Assembly: GCA_913046335.1 (NCBI GenBank)
Contig: CAJWSU010000002.1
Coordinates: 1-64,000 of the forward strand
Direction of reading: 5' to 3'
Origin: TMED109 sp002684605
GTDB taxonomy: Bacteria > Pseudomonadota > Alphaproteobacteria > TMED109
DNA length: 64,000 bases
This document shows, piece after piece, positions 52,797-61,942 of this stretch (within the stretch, counting starts at the first letter, position 1; the number at the start of each line of letters is the position of its first letter). Made by a program: the position numbers and the translations under genes. Below the pieces are notes generated by a model, which saw only the letters and a list, made by a program, of their open reading frames with translations, had not been told where the DNA came from and ran no database searches.

Positions 52797-53903
52797 ATGC
52801 CTTGGAATAGTAATGATGATGGGCCTTGGGGCTCGGGAAATGGGTCTTCAAATAATGGAGGGTCTAGAGGAAATAATAATAATCCATGGAATAATAATAA
52901 TATGGATGATATTATTAAGAACGCTAAAAATAAAGCAAGCTCTTTATTACCCGGTGGTAAAAAAGGTATTTCTCTTATTGTAATTGCTATATTAGCTATT
53001 TGGATGGTTAGTGGATTTTACACGGTAGGTCCTGAAGAGCAGGGAGTTGTTCTTAGGTTTGGAAAATATGTTGAAACCACTACTTCAGGATTAAATTATC
53101 ATCTTCCAACACCTTTAGAAAAAGTTACTGTAGTTCAAGTAACTACAACAAGAAATATAGAAATAGGTTTCAGAAAAGGTTCTGACAGAGGCGGACAAGT
53201 AAGCACCCGTAATATTGACGATGAGTCATTAATGTTAACTGGGGACGAAAATATAGTAGACGTTAATTTTGTTGTACAATGGTATATAGGTGATGCAGCA
53301 GAATATTTATTTAATGTTAGAAATCCCGCAAGAAATATCAAAGATGGTGCTGAAAGTGTTATGAGAGAAATTATGGGAAGAACTAATATAGAATTTGCTT
53401 TATCAGAAGGAAGAGAGCAGATTAGACAGGAAGCACAACAGATGCTTCAAGAAATATTAGATTCTTATAAAGCTGGAATAGTAATATCTTCATTGCTTAT
53501 GCAAAGAGTTGATCCGCCAGCAACAGTTATAGATGACTATAGAGATGTTCAAAGAGCTAGAGCGGATAAGGAAAGACTTATAAATGAATCAGAAGCTTAT
53601 GCTAACAGAATTGTTCCTGAGGCTAGAGGTGAAGCTTCAAAAATTCTTGCAGAAGCAGAAGGTTATAAAGAACAAGTTATAGCTAGAGCAGAAGGTGCTG
53701 CACAAAGATTTATTTCAATATACGATGAATATTCTAATGCTAAAGATGTTACAAAACGAAGAATATATTTAGAAACGATGGAAGAAATAATGAAGAACAC
53801 AAAAAAAGTTATCATAGATAAAAATGCAGGGAATGGAGTCGTTCCATATTTGCCTCTGCCTGAGTTAAAAAACAGAAATGATTCAAATGGAGGCACTCGA
53901 TGA
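52797..53903 (+). CDS. hflK: FtsH protease regulator HflK
   Basis: This membrane-anchored prohibitin-family protein, with HflC, forms a cage around the AAA protease FtsH. The 368-residue protein has a Gly/Asn-rich N-terminal tail (to about 35), a transmembrane helix (about 58-76), and the SPFH domain starting YTVGPEEQGVVLRFGKYV. A long helical part with ADKERLINESEAYANRIVPEARGEA follows. It overlaps hflC by four bases. The order hflK-hflC-DUF2065-degP is typical for alphaproteobacteria. Confidence 0.95.
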   Translation: MPWNSNDDGPWGSGNGSSNNGGSRGNNNNPWNNNNMDDIIKNAKNKASSLLPGGKKGISLIVIAILAIWMVSGFYTVGPEEQGVVLRFGKYVETTTSGLNYHLPTPLEKVTVVQVTTTRNIEIGFRKGSDRGGQVSTRNIDDESLMLTGDENIVDVNFVVQWYIGDAAEYLFNVRNPARNIKDGAESVMREIMGRTNIEFALSEGREQIRQEAQQMLQEILDSYKAGIVISSLLMQRVDPPATVIDDYRDVQRARADKERLINESEAYANRIVPEARGEASKILAEAEGYKEQVIARAEGAAQRFISIYDEYSNAKDVTKRRIYLETMEEIMKNTKKVIIDKNAGNGVVPYLPLPELKNRNDSNGGTR

Positions 53904-54763
53904 CACCTAAAAAAATAGCTTTATCTTTTATTGTTGTAGTAATATTATTTATTGGAGGTTCAAGTTTCTTCTATGTTGATCAGAGAGTTCAAGCCTTAGT
54001 ATTACAATTTGGAGAGCCTGTTAAATTAATAAAAGAACCAGGCTTGCAATTTAAAATTCCTTTAATGCAAAATGTAGAATATTTTGATAAAAGACTGATT
54101 TTGTTTGATAATCCTCGAGAAGAAATAATAAGTTCTGATAAAAAAAGATTAATTGTTGATACATTTGCAAGATATATAATAATTGATCCACTTAAGTATT
54201 ATCAAACAATTAGATATGAGTCTGCGTTAAGAAATAGACTTGGTTCAATATTAAATGATAGTTTGCGTCAGGTACTAGGTAGAGTTCCATTAGCAGATGT
54301 AATTTCAAATAAACGAAAAGTTTTATTAGAAGAAGTTGGATTATTAGTAGCGGCAGAGGCTAATGACTTTGGAATAAAAGTAGAAGATGTTAGAATTAGA
54401 AGGGCAGATTTGCCTCCAGCTAATTCAGAAGCAATCTTTAGAAGAATGCAAACAGAAAGACAGCAGGAGGCTGCTCAATTTAGGGCTGAAGGAAATGAAG
54501 AGGCAAGAAAAATTACTTCTGAATCTGAGAGGGAGCGTACTGTTCTATTAGCTAATGCAGAAAGAGATGGAGAGATACTTAAAGGTCAAGGTGATGCTGG
54601 AAAAAATAAAATTTTAGGCGAAGCTTTTAGTAAAGATCCTGAATTTTTTGCTTTTTATAGGTCAATGAAAGCTTACAGCATAGCATTAAATAATGGAGAT
54701 ACTACAATGGTATTATCTCCTGATAGTACATTTTTTCAATTCTTTAATGATATTAATGAATAA
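53900..54763 (+). CDS. hflC: FtsH protease regulator HflC
   Basis: The partner of HflK has 287 residues: an N-terminal transmembrane helix (about 5-25), the SPFH domain beginning FYVDQRVQALVLQFGEPV, and a helical part containing FRAEGNEEARKITSESERERTVLLANAERDGE. The C-terminal DPEFFAFYRSMKAY block is the HflC signature. Translation is probably coupled to hflK through the ATGA overlap. Confidence 0.95.
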   Translation: MTPKKIALSFIVVVILFIGGSSFFYVDQRVQALVLQFGEPVKLIKEPGLQFKIPLMQNVEYFDKRLILFDNPREEIISSDKKRLIVDTFARYIIIDPLKYYQTIRYESALRNRLGSILNDSLRQVLGRVPLADVISNKRKVLLEEVGLLVAAEANDFGIKVEDVRIRRADLPPANSEAIFRRMQTERQQEAAQFRAEGNEEARKITSESERERTVLLANAERDGEILKGQGDAGKNKILGEAFSKDPEFFAFYRSMKAYSIALNNGDTTMVLSPDSTFFQFFNDINE

Positions 54764-54781
54764 AGTTAATTAATAATATTG

Positions 54782-54982
54782 ATGGCATTTGAACTAGATC
54801 TTATTAATATAATATTACTATCTTTTTCATTGGTTTTTATATTCGAAGGAATATTATACTCACTTTTTCCATATTATATGAAAAAAGTAGCGATTTTTAT
54901 TCTTAAATTAAGTTCAGATAGAATAAGGTTTATAGGTTTTATTTTTTGTTTAATAGGTATAATTATACTTTATTTTATTTAA
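54782..54982 (+). CDS. DUF2065 small membrane protein
   Basis: The 66-residue protein has two hydrophobic helices (about 8-25 and 47-65) linked by a short basic loop, and the family pattern LVFIFEGILYSLFPYYMKK. DUF2065 proteins (YjeT in E. coli) often lie right after hflC, as here, 18 bases away. Their function is unknown; membrane protein quality control is a guess from the neighbours. The ATG at 54782 follows an in-frame TTG at 54779. Confidence 0.88.
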   Translation: MAFELDLINIILLSFSLVFIFEGILYSLFPYYMKKVAIFILKLSSDRIRFIGFIFCLIGIIILYFI

Positions 54983-55129
54983 TATTAATATAAGTGATCG
55001 GATGCAACGATTTTTATGTAAAATAGATAAATATTCATTATTAACATATTTTAATATATTGGAAATGCGTCATTAACTTTAAAAGTGCATAGTATAAATA
55101 TTAAATTAATTTTCTTTAAGGGATAATTC

Positions 55130-56584
55130 ATGTTTAAAAATTTATTAATAATCAAAAAATTTACCATATTTATTACTTTTACTTTTTTATTTAGCTCTTT
55201 ATCATTGGCGGACAGTTATCCTCCAGATTTTTCAGAGCTTTCGTCTAGGCTTTCTCCTGCTGTCGTTAGCATTTCTACTATTATGTCATCAGAGCCGAAT
55301 GCTCCAGGAGCTCCACAGTTTCCTCCTGGGTCCCCATTTGAAGATTTTTTTAATGACTTTTTTGAAAAACGTGGTGATAAAAGACCTCCTAGAGAAAAAC
55401 AACCAAAGCAAGCAATGGGGTCTGGATTTATAATAGAATCTTCAGGATTAATTGTTACAAATAACCATGTTATAGAAGATGCAAATTCAATAAACGTGAT
55501 ATTAACGGATGGTAGAACTTTTACTGCTAAATTGATAGGCAAGGATAAAAAAACAGATCTAGCATTATTAAAAATAGAAACTGATGATGAATTACCATTT
55601 GTGAACTGGGGAGACTCTGATACAGCTAAAGTGGGTAATTGGGTTTTAGCGATAGGTAATCCATTCGGGTTAGTTAATACCGTTACAGCGGGTATTATTT
55701 CTGCAAGAGGAAGAGATATTAGTGCGGGCCCATTTGATGATTTTATTCAAACAGATGCATCAATAAATAGAGGTAATTCCGGCGGTCCTTTGTTTAATTT
55801 AGATGGAGAAGTAATTGGAATTAACACTGCAATATTTTCTCCTACTGGAGGTAGTGTTGGGATTGGTTTTTCAGTGCCTTCCAGCTTAGCTAAAGGTGTT
55901 ATTTTTCAACTTAAGAAATACGGTAAGACTAGAAGAGGTTGGCTAGGTGTAAGAATTCAAACGGTTACTGATGACATTGCGGCCAGTTTAGGCATGGATA
56001 AAACCAGAGGAGCTCTCATTTCGGGTGTAATGCCTGAGGGGCCTGCAAAGATGTCTGGTATTAAAGCTGGTGATATAGTTCTTAATTTTGATGGTAAAGA
56101 TGTTGATGATATGAAAAGCCTTCCAAGAATTGTAGCTGAAACTGAGATCGATAAGCCAGTTACTGTAGAGGTTTGGAGAAATGGTAGATCAATGAAACTA
56201 CAAGTTATTGTTGGTGAAATGGAGGAAGATATCAAAGTATCAAAGAAAGTATCTCCTCAAAGTAATGAAGTGGTTACTAAAGAAATTTTAGAATTAGGGC
56301 TTTTATTATCCAATATTACAGAAGATATGAGGTCAAAATTTGGTATTCCTGAAAATGTTAGTGGTGTACTGGTTGTAAATGTTAAATCCGATACTGATGC
56401 TGCAGATAAAGGTATTCTTCCTGGAGATATTATAATCGAAATTTCTCAGAATAAAGTTTATACTCCAGGTGATGTTGTAATGAGAGTAGCTGAGGAAATA
56501 AATGCTGAACGAGATTTTGCTTTAATACTTATTAATAGAAAAGGTAATTTATCATACATTGCTGTAAAGATTAGCAAAAATTAA
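55130..56584 (+). CDS. degP: periplasmic serine protease of the DegP/Do family
   Basis: This periplasmic protease/chaperone has 484 residues: a signal peptide ending near LSLADS, the trypsin-like domain with catalytic His113 (TNNHVIEDA), Asp143 (KTDLALLK) and Ser217 (GNSGGPL), and two PDZ domains (about 265-365 and 385-480). A Pro/Gly-rich LA loop at about 55-95 is typical for DegP. The organisation with hflK, hflC and a downstream miaA is known in alphaproteobacteria. It degrades misfolded envelope proteins. Confidence 0.95.
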   Translation: MFKNLLIIKKFTIFITFTFLFSSLSLADSYPPDFSELSSRLSPAVVSISTIMSSEPNAPGAPQFPPGSPFEDFFNDFFEKRGDKRPPREKQPKQAMGSGFIIESSGLIVTNNHVIEDANSINVILTDGRTFTAKLIGKDKKTDLALLKIETDDELPFVNWGDSDTAKVGNWVLAIGNPFGLVNTVTAGIISARGRDISAGPFDDFIQTDASINRGNSGGPLFNLDGEVIGINTAIFSPTGGSVGIGFSVPSSLAKGVIFQLKKYGKTRRGWLGVRIQTVTDDIAASLGMDKTRGALISGVMPEGPAKMSGIKAGDIVLNFDGKDVDDMKSLPRIVAETEIDKPVTVEVWRNGRSMKLQVIVGEMEEDIKVSKKVSPQSNEVVTKEILELGLLLSNITEDMRSKFGIPENVSGVLVVNVKSDTDAADKGILPGDIIIEISQNKVYTPGDVVMRVAEEINAERDFALILINRKGNLSYIAVKISKN

Positions 56585-56603
56585 TTTAGGAAGGATATAT
56601 AAT

Positions 56604-57545
56604 ATTAATATAAATATATCCAGTCCTATAGTAGTTTTAGCTGGCCCCACAGCCTCTGGTAAGTCAGAATTAGCTATTTCATTATGTAAAAAGCTAAATG
56701 GAACAATTATTAATTTTGATAGTATGCAGGTATATAAAGAGCTACGTATTATTACAGCTAGACCTGATATTTCTTCTGAAAATTTAGCTCCTCATAAGTT
56801 ATATGGATATATGTCCGGAAATAATAGGTGCTCAGCTGTTTTATGGAAAAATAAAGCATTAGAGGAAATAAAATTAGCTTTAAAATTAGGCAGTATACCT
56901 ATCTTAGTTGGGGGGTCAGGTTTATATATTAAGGCAATGATGGACGGCTTAAATAACATTCCAACAACGTTAAGCAAATATAGAAATGAAGCAGAGAGAA
57001 TTTTGCATAGAGAAGGGCCTGAAAATTTTTATAATATAGTAAAAAGTAAAGACCCAAATATTGAAAATAATATTAATATAAATGATAAGCAAAGGCTTGT
57101 CAGAGCTTATAGTGTGTGGCTACAAACTGGTAAAACATTATCGGATTGGATAAAAAGTGATAAATCTAAAAATGTCATTTCTAATAAATTTTTAAAAATA
57201 AAGTTGTCTCCTAGCAGAGATACTCTTAGAGAAAATATATATAAAAGATTTTACAAAATGTTGGAACAAGATGTTTTAGGAGAGGTAGATAAAATTAAAA
57301 ATTTTGATGCAAACCTTCCAATTATGAAAGCACATGGTGTTAGAGAACTTCTATCTTTTATAAAAAAAGAAATTTCTTTAGAGGAGGCAGCTAAAATAAC
57401 AATAAACCATACTAATCAATATGCAAAAAGACAAAATACTTGGTTTGCTCATCAATATAAAGAAGATTATGAAATACAAAATTATGAAGATGAAATAGAT
57501 AAATATTGCACTAATATCTTGTGTTTATATAGAGAATTGTATTAA
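56604..57545 (+). CDS. miaA: tRNA dimethylallyltransferase, probably with ATT start
   Basis: It adds an isopentenyl group to A37 of tRNAs reading U-starting codons. The Walker motif GPTASGKS is encoded at about 56646-56669, well upstream of the first ATG (56724), so translation must begin earlier. No ATG, GTG or TTG exists in frame between the degP stop and the motif. ATT 56604 lies eight bases after AGGAAGGA, an ideal spacing. The protein would have 313 residues, normal for MiaA, with DSMQVYK and the VGGSGLYIKAMMDG block. It starts 19 bases after degP. Confidence 0.88.
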   Translation: MNINISSPIVVLAGPTASGKSELAISLCKKLNGTIINFDSMQVYKELRIITARPDISSENLAPHKLYGYMSGNNRCSAVLWKNKALEEIKLALKLGSIPILVGGSGLYIKAMMDGLNNIPTTLSKYRNEAERILHREGPENFYNIVKSKDPNIENNININDKQRLVRAYSVWLQTGKTLSDWIKSDKSKNVISNKFLKIKLSPSRDTLRENIYKRFYKMLEQDVLGEVDKIKNFDANLPIMKAHGVRELLSFIKKEISLEEAAKITINHTNQYAKRQNTWFAHQYKEDYEIQNYEDEIDKYCTNILCLYRELY

Positions 57546-57599
57546 TAAGTTTATATTAATGATTAAATAAACTTTAAAAAAACTAGATTTGGATAAATT

Positions 57600-59348
57600 A
57601 TGAAACTATCAGGTTCTGAAATTATAATAAAAACATTAGCCGATCTAAATGTTGAAGTTATTTTTGGATATCCTGGTGGTGCTGTCTTACCTATATATGA
57701 TGCTATTTTTAAACAAAATAGAATTAGGCATGTGCTAGTTCGTCATGAACAAGCGGCAGTTCATATGGCAGAAGGTTATGCTCGCTCTACTGGTAAAGTT
57801 GGTGTAATATTAGTAACATCTGGTCCAGGGGCTACAAATACAATAACAGGATTAACTGATGCGCTTATGGATAGTATTCCCTTATTGTGCTTAACAGGGC
57901 AAGTGCCTACACATCTAATTGGAACGGATGCATTTCAAGAAGCAGATACAGTTGGTATTACATCTTCATGTACAAAGCACAATTATTTAGTAAAAGATAT
58001 TAATGATTTAGAAAATACTATTGCGGAAGGGTTTTATATAGCAAAAACTGGAAGACCAGGACCTGTTGTAATAGATTTACCAAAAGATGTTCAGAATGCC
58101 GTTACTACTTATAAGGAAATTAAAGTAGGAAATATGGTTTCATATGATCCTGTTAAAAAACCTAAATTGAATGATATTAAACAAGCTTTAGATATTTTAC
58201 TTAAGGCTAAAAAGCCAATAATATATTCTGGAGGGGGCGTAGTTAACTCTGGTGTTAAAGCTTCTACTGCATTAACTGATTTAGTAAACTATACAAAAAT
58301 TCCTATTACGCAAACGTTAATGGGTTTAGGAGCAGTCGCAGCAAATAACAAAAATTTTTTAGGTATGTTAGGAATGCATGGAACATATGAAGCTAATATG
58401 GCCATGCATGACTGTGATGTTATGTTATGCGTTGGAGCCAGGTTTGACGACAGAATTACAGGAAATTTAAAATATTTCTCTCCTAATTCTAAAAAAATAC
58501 ATATTGATATTGATCCATCATCAATAAATAAAAATGTTAAAGTAGATTTGGCAGTAATTGGAGATTGTTATTATATTTTAAACATGCTGATGAAAGAGTT
58601 AAAAGCTAGTAAAAGTAAGATTGATAAAAATAGCATTGATAAATGGTGGAAAACCATTGATAAATGGAAAAGTAAAGACTGCTTATCCTTTATTGACTCA
58701 GAAAAATCTATTAAACCACAGAGAGCATTACAAGAACTTAATAAGGCACTTAAGGGAAAAGATGCATATATAACTACGGAGGTTGGTCAACACCAAATGT
58801 GGGCAGCACAATATTTAGATTTTAATAAGCCAAATAGATGGATGACATCTGGAGGTTTAGGAACTATGGGGTATGGTTTTCCAGCAGCTATTGGTGTTCA
58901 AGTTGCGCACCCTAAGAAACCTGTTGTATGTGTTGCAGGAGAAGCTTCTTTTTTAATGAATATACAAGAGTTATCATCATTAAAACAGTTAAATATTCCT
59001 GTGAAGGTTTTTATTTTAAATAATGAGTATATGGGCATGGTTAGGCAGTGGCAAGAGTTTTTTCATGGAGGAAGGTATTCAGAATCTTATTCAGATTCAT
59101 TGCCTGACTTTATAGCTTTAGCTAATTCTTTTGGTATAAAGGGTATGAGAGTAACTGATCCAAAAGACTTAAAAAGTTCTATTGCTGAAATGATGAATCA
59201 TGATGGTCCAGTAATAATGGATGTGTGTGTTGATAAAATGGAAAATGTTTTTCCAATGATACCAGCCGGAGCAGCTCATAATGATATGAAATTAAATGAG
59301 CATGATAATAAAGAGGCACAAACTTCAGAAGGAATGGGTTTATTATAG
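57600..59348 (+). CDS. ilvB: acetolactate synthase large subunit
   Basis: This TPP enzyme makes acetolactate and acetohydroxybutyrate, the first common step of branched-chain amino acid synthesis. The 582-residue protein has the N-terminal FGYPGGAVLPIYDA, the catalytic Glu in VRHEQAAVHMAEGYARSTGK, the FAD-domain block GMHGTYEANMAMHDCDV, and the TPP-binding region GEASFLMNIQELSS ending in LNNEYMGMVRQW. The usual GD of the TPP motif is GE. It leads the ilv-leu set; a TetR gene lies before the small subunit. Confidence 0.96.
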   Translation: MKLSGSEIIIKTLADLNVEVIFGYPGGAVLPIYDAIFKQNRIRHVLVRHEQAAVHMAEGYARSTGKVGVILVTSGPGATNTITGLTDALMDSIPLLCLTGQVPTHLIGTDAFQEADTVGITSSCTKHNYLVKDINDLENTIAEGFYIAKTGRPGPVVIDLPKDVQNAVTTYKEIKVGNMVSYDPVKKPKLNDIKQALDILLKAKKPIIYSGGGVVNSGVKASTALTDLVNYTKIPITQTLMGLGAVAANNKNFLGMLGMHGTYEANMAMHDCDVMLCVGARFDDRITGNLKYFSPNSKKIHIDIDPSSINKNVKVDLAVIGDCYYILNMLMKELKASKSKIDKNSIDKWWKTIDKWKSKDCLSFIDSEKSIKPQRALQELNKALKGKDAYITTEVGQHQMWAAQYLDFNKPNRWMTSGGLGTMGYGFPAAIGVQVAHPKKPVVCVAGEASFLMNIQELSSLKQLNIPVKVFILNNEYMGMVRQWQEFFHGGRYSESYSDSLPDFIALANSFGIKGMRVTDPKDLKSSIAEMMNHDGPVIMDVCVDKMENVFPMIPAGAAHNDMKLNEHDNKEAQTSEGMGLL

Positions 59349-59398
59349 ATAAAATTTTTAAAGATTATACTTTTATTTTATAATCAAGGTTTGTGAAT

Positions 59399-60019
59399 AT
59401 GGATAATCAAAAAAAATATCATCATGGTGACCTGAAAAACCTCTTAATATACCAAGTACTAGAAGCAGTAAAAAAGAATAAATTAGAAAGTTTTTCAATT
59501 AGAGATGCTTCTAGATTATTGAATGTATCTGCAGCAGCTCCTTATAAACATTTTCAAGATAAACAATCTTTAATAATTTCATCTATTCTATATTGTCAAA
59601 ATATTTTTTATTCTTATTTAAATGAACAGATAGAAAAAAACACTTTTAGTTCTCATATGCAGTTAATAAACTTAGGAAAATGTTACTTAAAATATGCATT
59701 TGAAAACCCTGAACTATTTACTTTTATGTTTTCTCTTCCTTTATCAGGTAAAGAAAGATTACATAATTATGATAAATTTCATAAATTGTTTGTTTATACG
59801 ATAAAAGAAAATTTAGATGAAGATAGTTTTAGAAAAAGAGTATCTAAAAGTTCTGCAGTGAATGCTGCTTGGTCTATGGTTCATGGAATTGCATGCTTAA
59901 TAGCGAGTAAAACAATTAGTGATGAAGAAGTAGACGGCTACATAAATGGAAAATCATTTGAGGAAATTTCTGCAATATGGGCAGTAGGTGTTTCTAAGCC
60001 TCCTAAATATAAGCTGTAA
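59399..60019 (+). CDS. TetR family regulator with WHG domain
   Basis: The 206-residue protein has an N-terminal TetR helix-turn-helix (YHHGDLKNLLIYQVL, then FSIRDASRLLNVSAAAPYKHFQDKQSLI) and a C-terminal domain with AAWSMVHGIACLIA, typical of the WHG group. I place the start at ATG 59399, nine bases after AAGG, rather than GTG 59393. Its position between ilvB and ilvH, in the same direction, is unusual. It might respond to a metabolite and control this operon, but nothing in the sequence shows its target. Confidence 0.88.
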   Translation: MDNQKKYHHGDLKNLLIYQVLEAVKKNKLESFSIRDASRLLNVSAAAPYKHFQDKQSLIISSILYCQNIFYSYLNEQIEKNTFSSHMQLINLGKCYLKYAFENPELFTFMFSLPLSGKERLHNYDKFHKLFVYTIKENLDEDSFRKRVSKSSAVNAAWSMVHGIACLIASKTISDEEVDGYINGKSFEEISAIWAVGVSKPPKYKL

Positions 60020-60128
60020 ATTTTTACTTTGTGTGTAAATATTATATACTTTAAAGCTTTAATCATTTTACTTTATTATGAATTAAATGTAATTAAAGAC
60101 TATTAAGTTTTTAGAAAGGTATTTATAT

Positions 60129-60641
60129 TTGTCTAGTATTAATACACATACATTTTCAGTTATAGTAGATAATAAATCGGGAGTATTATCTAGAGTAGTA
60201 GGGATGTTTGCTGCTCGTGGTTATAATATTGAAAGCTTAACAGTTGCAGAAGTGGATGAGGATAAAAATTTATCAAGAATTACAGTCATGATCACTGGAA
60301 CAGTAATGGTAATAGAGCAAATTAAAGCTCAATTAGAAAGAATAGTTCCAGTAAGAAAAGTTGTAGATTTAAATAAGGAAGGTGCTTTTGTAAATAGAGA
60401 ATTAGTTTTAGTCAAAGTAAAGGCTAAAGGTGAAAGAAGAATTGAATCATTGAGAATAGCAGATATTTTTCGTGCTAGAGTTATTGATAGCTCAAACCAG
60501 TCCTTTGTTTTTGAATTAACGGGTACCGCTCAAAAGTTAGATGCATTTATTAAATTGATGAATCCTTTAGGCTTAGTAGAAGTTTCTAGGACAGGAGCAG
60601 TTGCAATCCTTAGAGGCGAAAAAGCATTATTTAAAGAATAG
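60129..60641 (+). CDS. ilvH: acetolactate synthase small (regulatory) subunit
   Basis: It activates the large subunit and gives valine feedback control. The 170-residue protein has the N-terminal ACT domain (HTFSVIVDNKSGVLSRVVGMFAARGYNIESL) and the C-terminal ALS_ss domain (NRELVLVKVKAK, FELTGTAQKLDAFIKLM). The start is TTG 60129 with AGAAAGG upstream. It is separated from ilvB by the TetR gene and followed by ilvC after 32 bases. Confidence 0.95.
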   Translation: MSSINTHTFSVIVDNKSGVLSRVVGMFAARGYNIESLTVAEVDEDKNLSRITVMITGTVMVIEQIKAQLERIVPVRKVVDLNKEGAFVNRELVLVKVKAKGERRIESLRIADIFRARVIDSSNQSFVFELTGTAQKLDAFIKLMNPLGLVEVSRTGAVAILRGEKALFKE

Positions 60642-60673
60642 TTAAATATTAATATAAAAGATGGAGAATATAA

Positions 60674-61693
60674 ATGAGAGTTTATTATGATAGAGATTGT
60701 GATGTAAATTTAATCAAGGCAAAAAATGTAGTAGTTATTGGTTATGGAAGTCAAGGCCATGCACATGCAGCAAATATGAGAGATAGCGGGGTTAAAAATG
60801 TTAGGATAGCTCTAAGAGAAGATTCTTCTTCTGTATCAAAAGCTAAAGAAGCAGGATATGAAGTAATGAATGTTTCAGATGCCGCAAAGTGGGCTGATAT
60901 AATGATGATGGCTACTCCAGATGAGCTTCAGTCTGAAATATGGGAAGATAGTCTTAAAGATAATATGAAACCTGGCTCAGCATTAGGATTTGCGCATGGT
61001 TTAAATATACATTTTGGACTTATAGAACCTAGAAAAGATATAGACATATTTATGCTAGCACCGAAAGGCCCAGGTCATACCGTTAGATCTGAATATTTAA
61101 GAGGAGGTGGTGTTCCCTCATTAGTAGCTGTGGCACAAGATGCATCATCTAATGCACTTGATATTGGATTGTCATATGGTTGTGCTACAGGAGGTGGAAG
61201 AGCAGGTATAATTGAAACTACTTTTAAAGAAGAATGTGAAACAGATTTATTTGGTGAGCAGGTTGTTTTATGTGGAGGTTTATCAGAATTAATTACAGCA
61301 GGTTTTGAGACTTTAGTAGAGGCTGGATATGCTCCAGAAATGGCATATTTTGAATGCTTGCATGAAGTAAAATTAATTGTAGATCTTATGTATGAAGGTG
61401 GTTTAGCTAATATGAGATATTCAATTTCTAACACTGCAGAATATGGAGACTACGTAACAGGTAAGAGAATTATTACAGAAGAGACTAGAAAAGAGATGAA
61501 AAGAATACTCGAAGATATTCAATCAGGAAAATTTGCAAGAAATTGGATGCAAGAATGTAAGGTTAATCAGCCTAGTTTCAAGGCTACTAGAAGAAGAGCT
61601 GCTGAACATCAGCTTGAAGAAGTTGGTTCAAAATTAAGAGATATGATGCCATGGATAGCAGAACAAAAATTAGTAGATAAGGATAAAAATTAA
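60674..61693 (+). CDS. ilvC: ketol-acid reductoisomerase (class I)
   Basis: It converts acetolactate to dihydroxyisovalerate with NADPH. The 339-residue protein has the Rossmann motif VIGYGSQGHAHAANMRDSG, the metal-site block FKEECETDLFGEQVVLCGG and the C-terminal knotted domain with ECLHEVKLIVDLMYEGG. The length is that of the short class I enzyme. It is in the run with ilvB and ilvH and followed by a 249-base gap before leuA that holds a possible leader. Confidence 0.97.
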   Translation: MRVYYDRDCDVNLIKAKNVVVIGYGSQGHAHAANMRDSGVKNVRIALREDSSSVSKAKEAGYEVMNVSDAAKWADIMMMATPDELQSEIWEDSLKDNMKPGSALGFAHGLNIHFGLIEPRKDIDIFMLAPKGPGHTVRSEYLRGGGVPSLVAVAQDASSNALDIGLSYGCATGGGRAGIIETTFKEECETDLFGEQVVLCGGLSELITAGFETLVEAGYAPEMAYFECLHEVKLIVDLMYEGGLANMRYSISNTAEYGDYVTGKRIITEETRKEMKRILEDIQSGKFARNWMQECKVNQPSFKATRRRAAEHQLEEVGSKLRDMMPWIAEQKLVDKDKN

Positions 61694-61804
61694 TAAATTT
61701 AAATCTTTATATATATATTTAAATTCCATATTTATTGAAAATATGCTTGAATACTAATCTTTCTAAGCGCATATTGTATTTATTGTAAATGTGAGAGTAA
61801 ATAA

Positions 61805-61894
61805 ATGAAATTATTTCATTTAATTATAGAATTATTCATTAGCGGTTCAGATTTATCATTTCTGCACTATCGACTTACTTACCCAAAGTATTAA
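61805..61894 (+). CDS. possible leucine leader peptide upstream of leuA
   Basis: A 29-codon frame starts at ATG 61805 in the ilvC-leuA gap. It contains six leucine codons and three isoleucine codons, with KLFHLIIELFI near the start. Its stop codon (61892-61894) lies within the left arm and loop of a strong hairpin just before leuA. This is the layout of an attenuator leader, but the leucines are not in a tight run and the ribosome binding site is weak, so the call is tentative. Confidence 0.35.
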   Translation: MKLFHLIIELFISGSDLSFLHYRLTYPKY

Positions 61895-61909
61895 AAAAAT
61901 ACTTTGGGT
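61881..61909 (+). promoter_or_regulatory. 12-bp hairpin before leuA, possible attenuator
   Basis: ACCCAAAGTATT (61881-61892) pairs perfectly with AATACTTTGGGT (61898-61909) around AAAAA. The tail AATTTAG has no real T-run, so it is a weak candidate for an intrinsic terminator. It ends about 33 bases before the leuA ATG and overlaps the stop of the small leucine-rich frame. Confidence 0.5.
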
Positions 61910-61942
61910 AATTTAGTCAATAATATTCTATAGGAGTTTTAA

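Noticed and set aside
58935..58975. GE instead of GD in the TPP motif of IlvB as a lost metal ligand
   Set aside because: The GEAS form is, to my memory, common in alphaproteobacterial acetolactate synthases, and all other motifs are intact.
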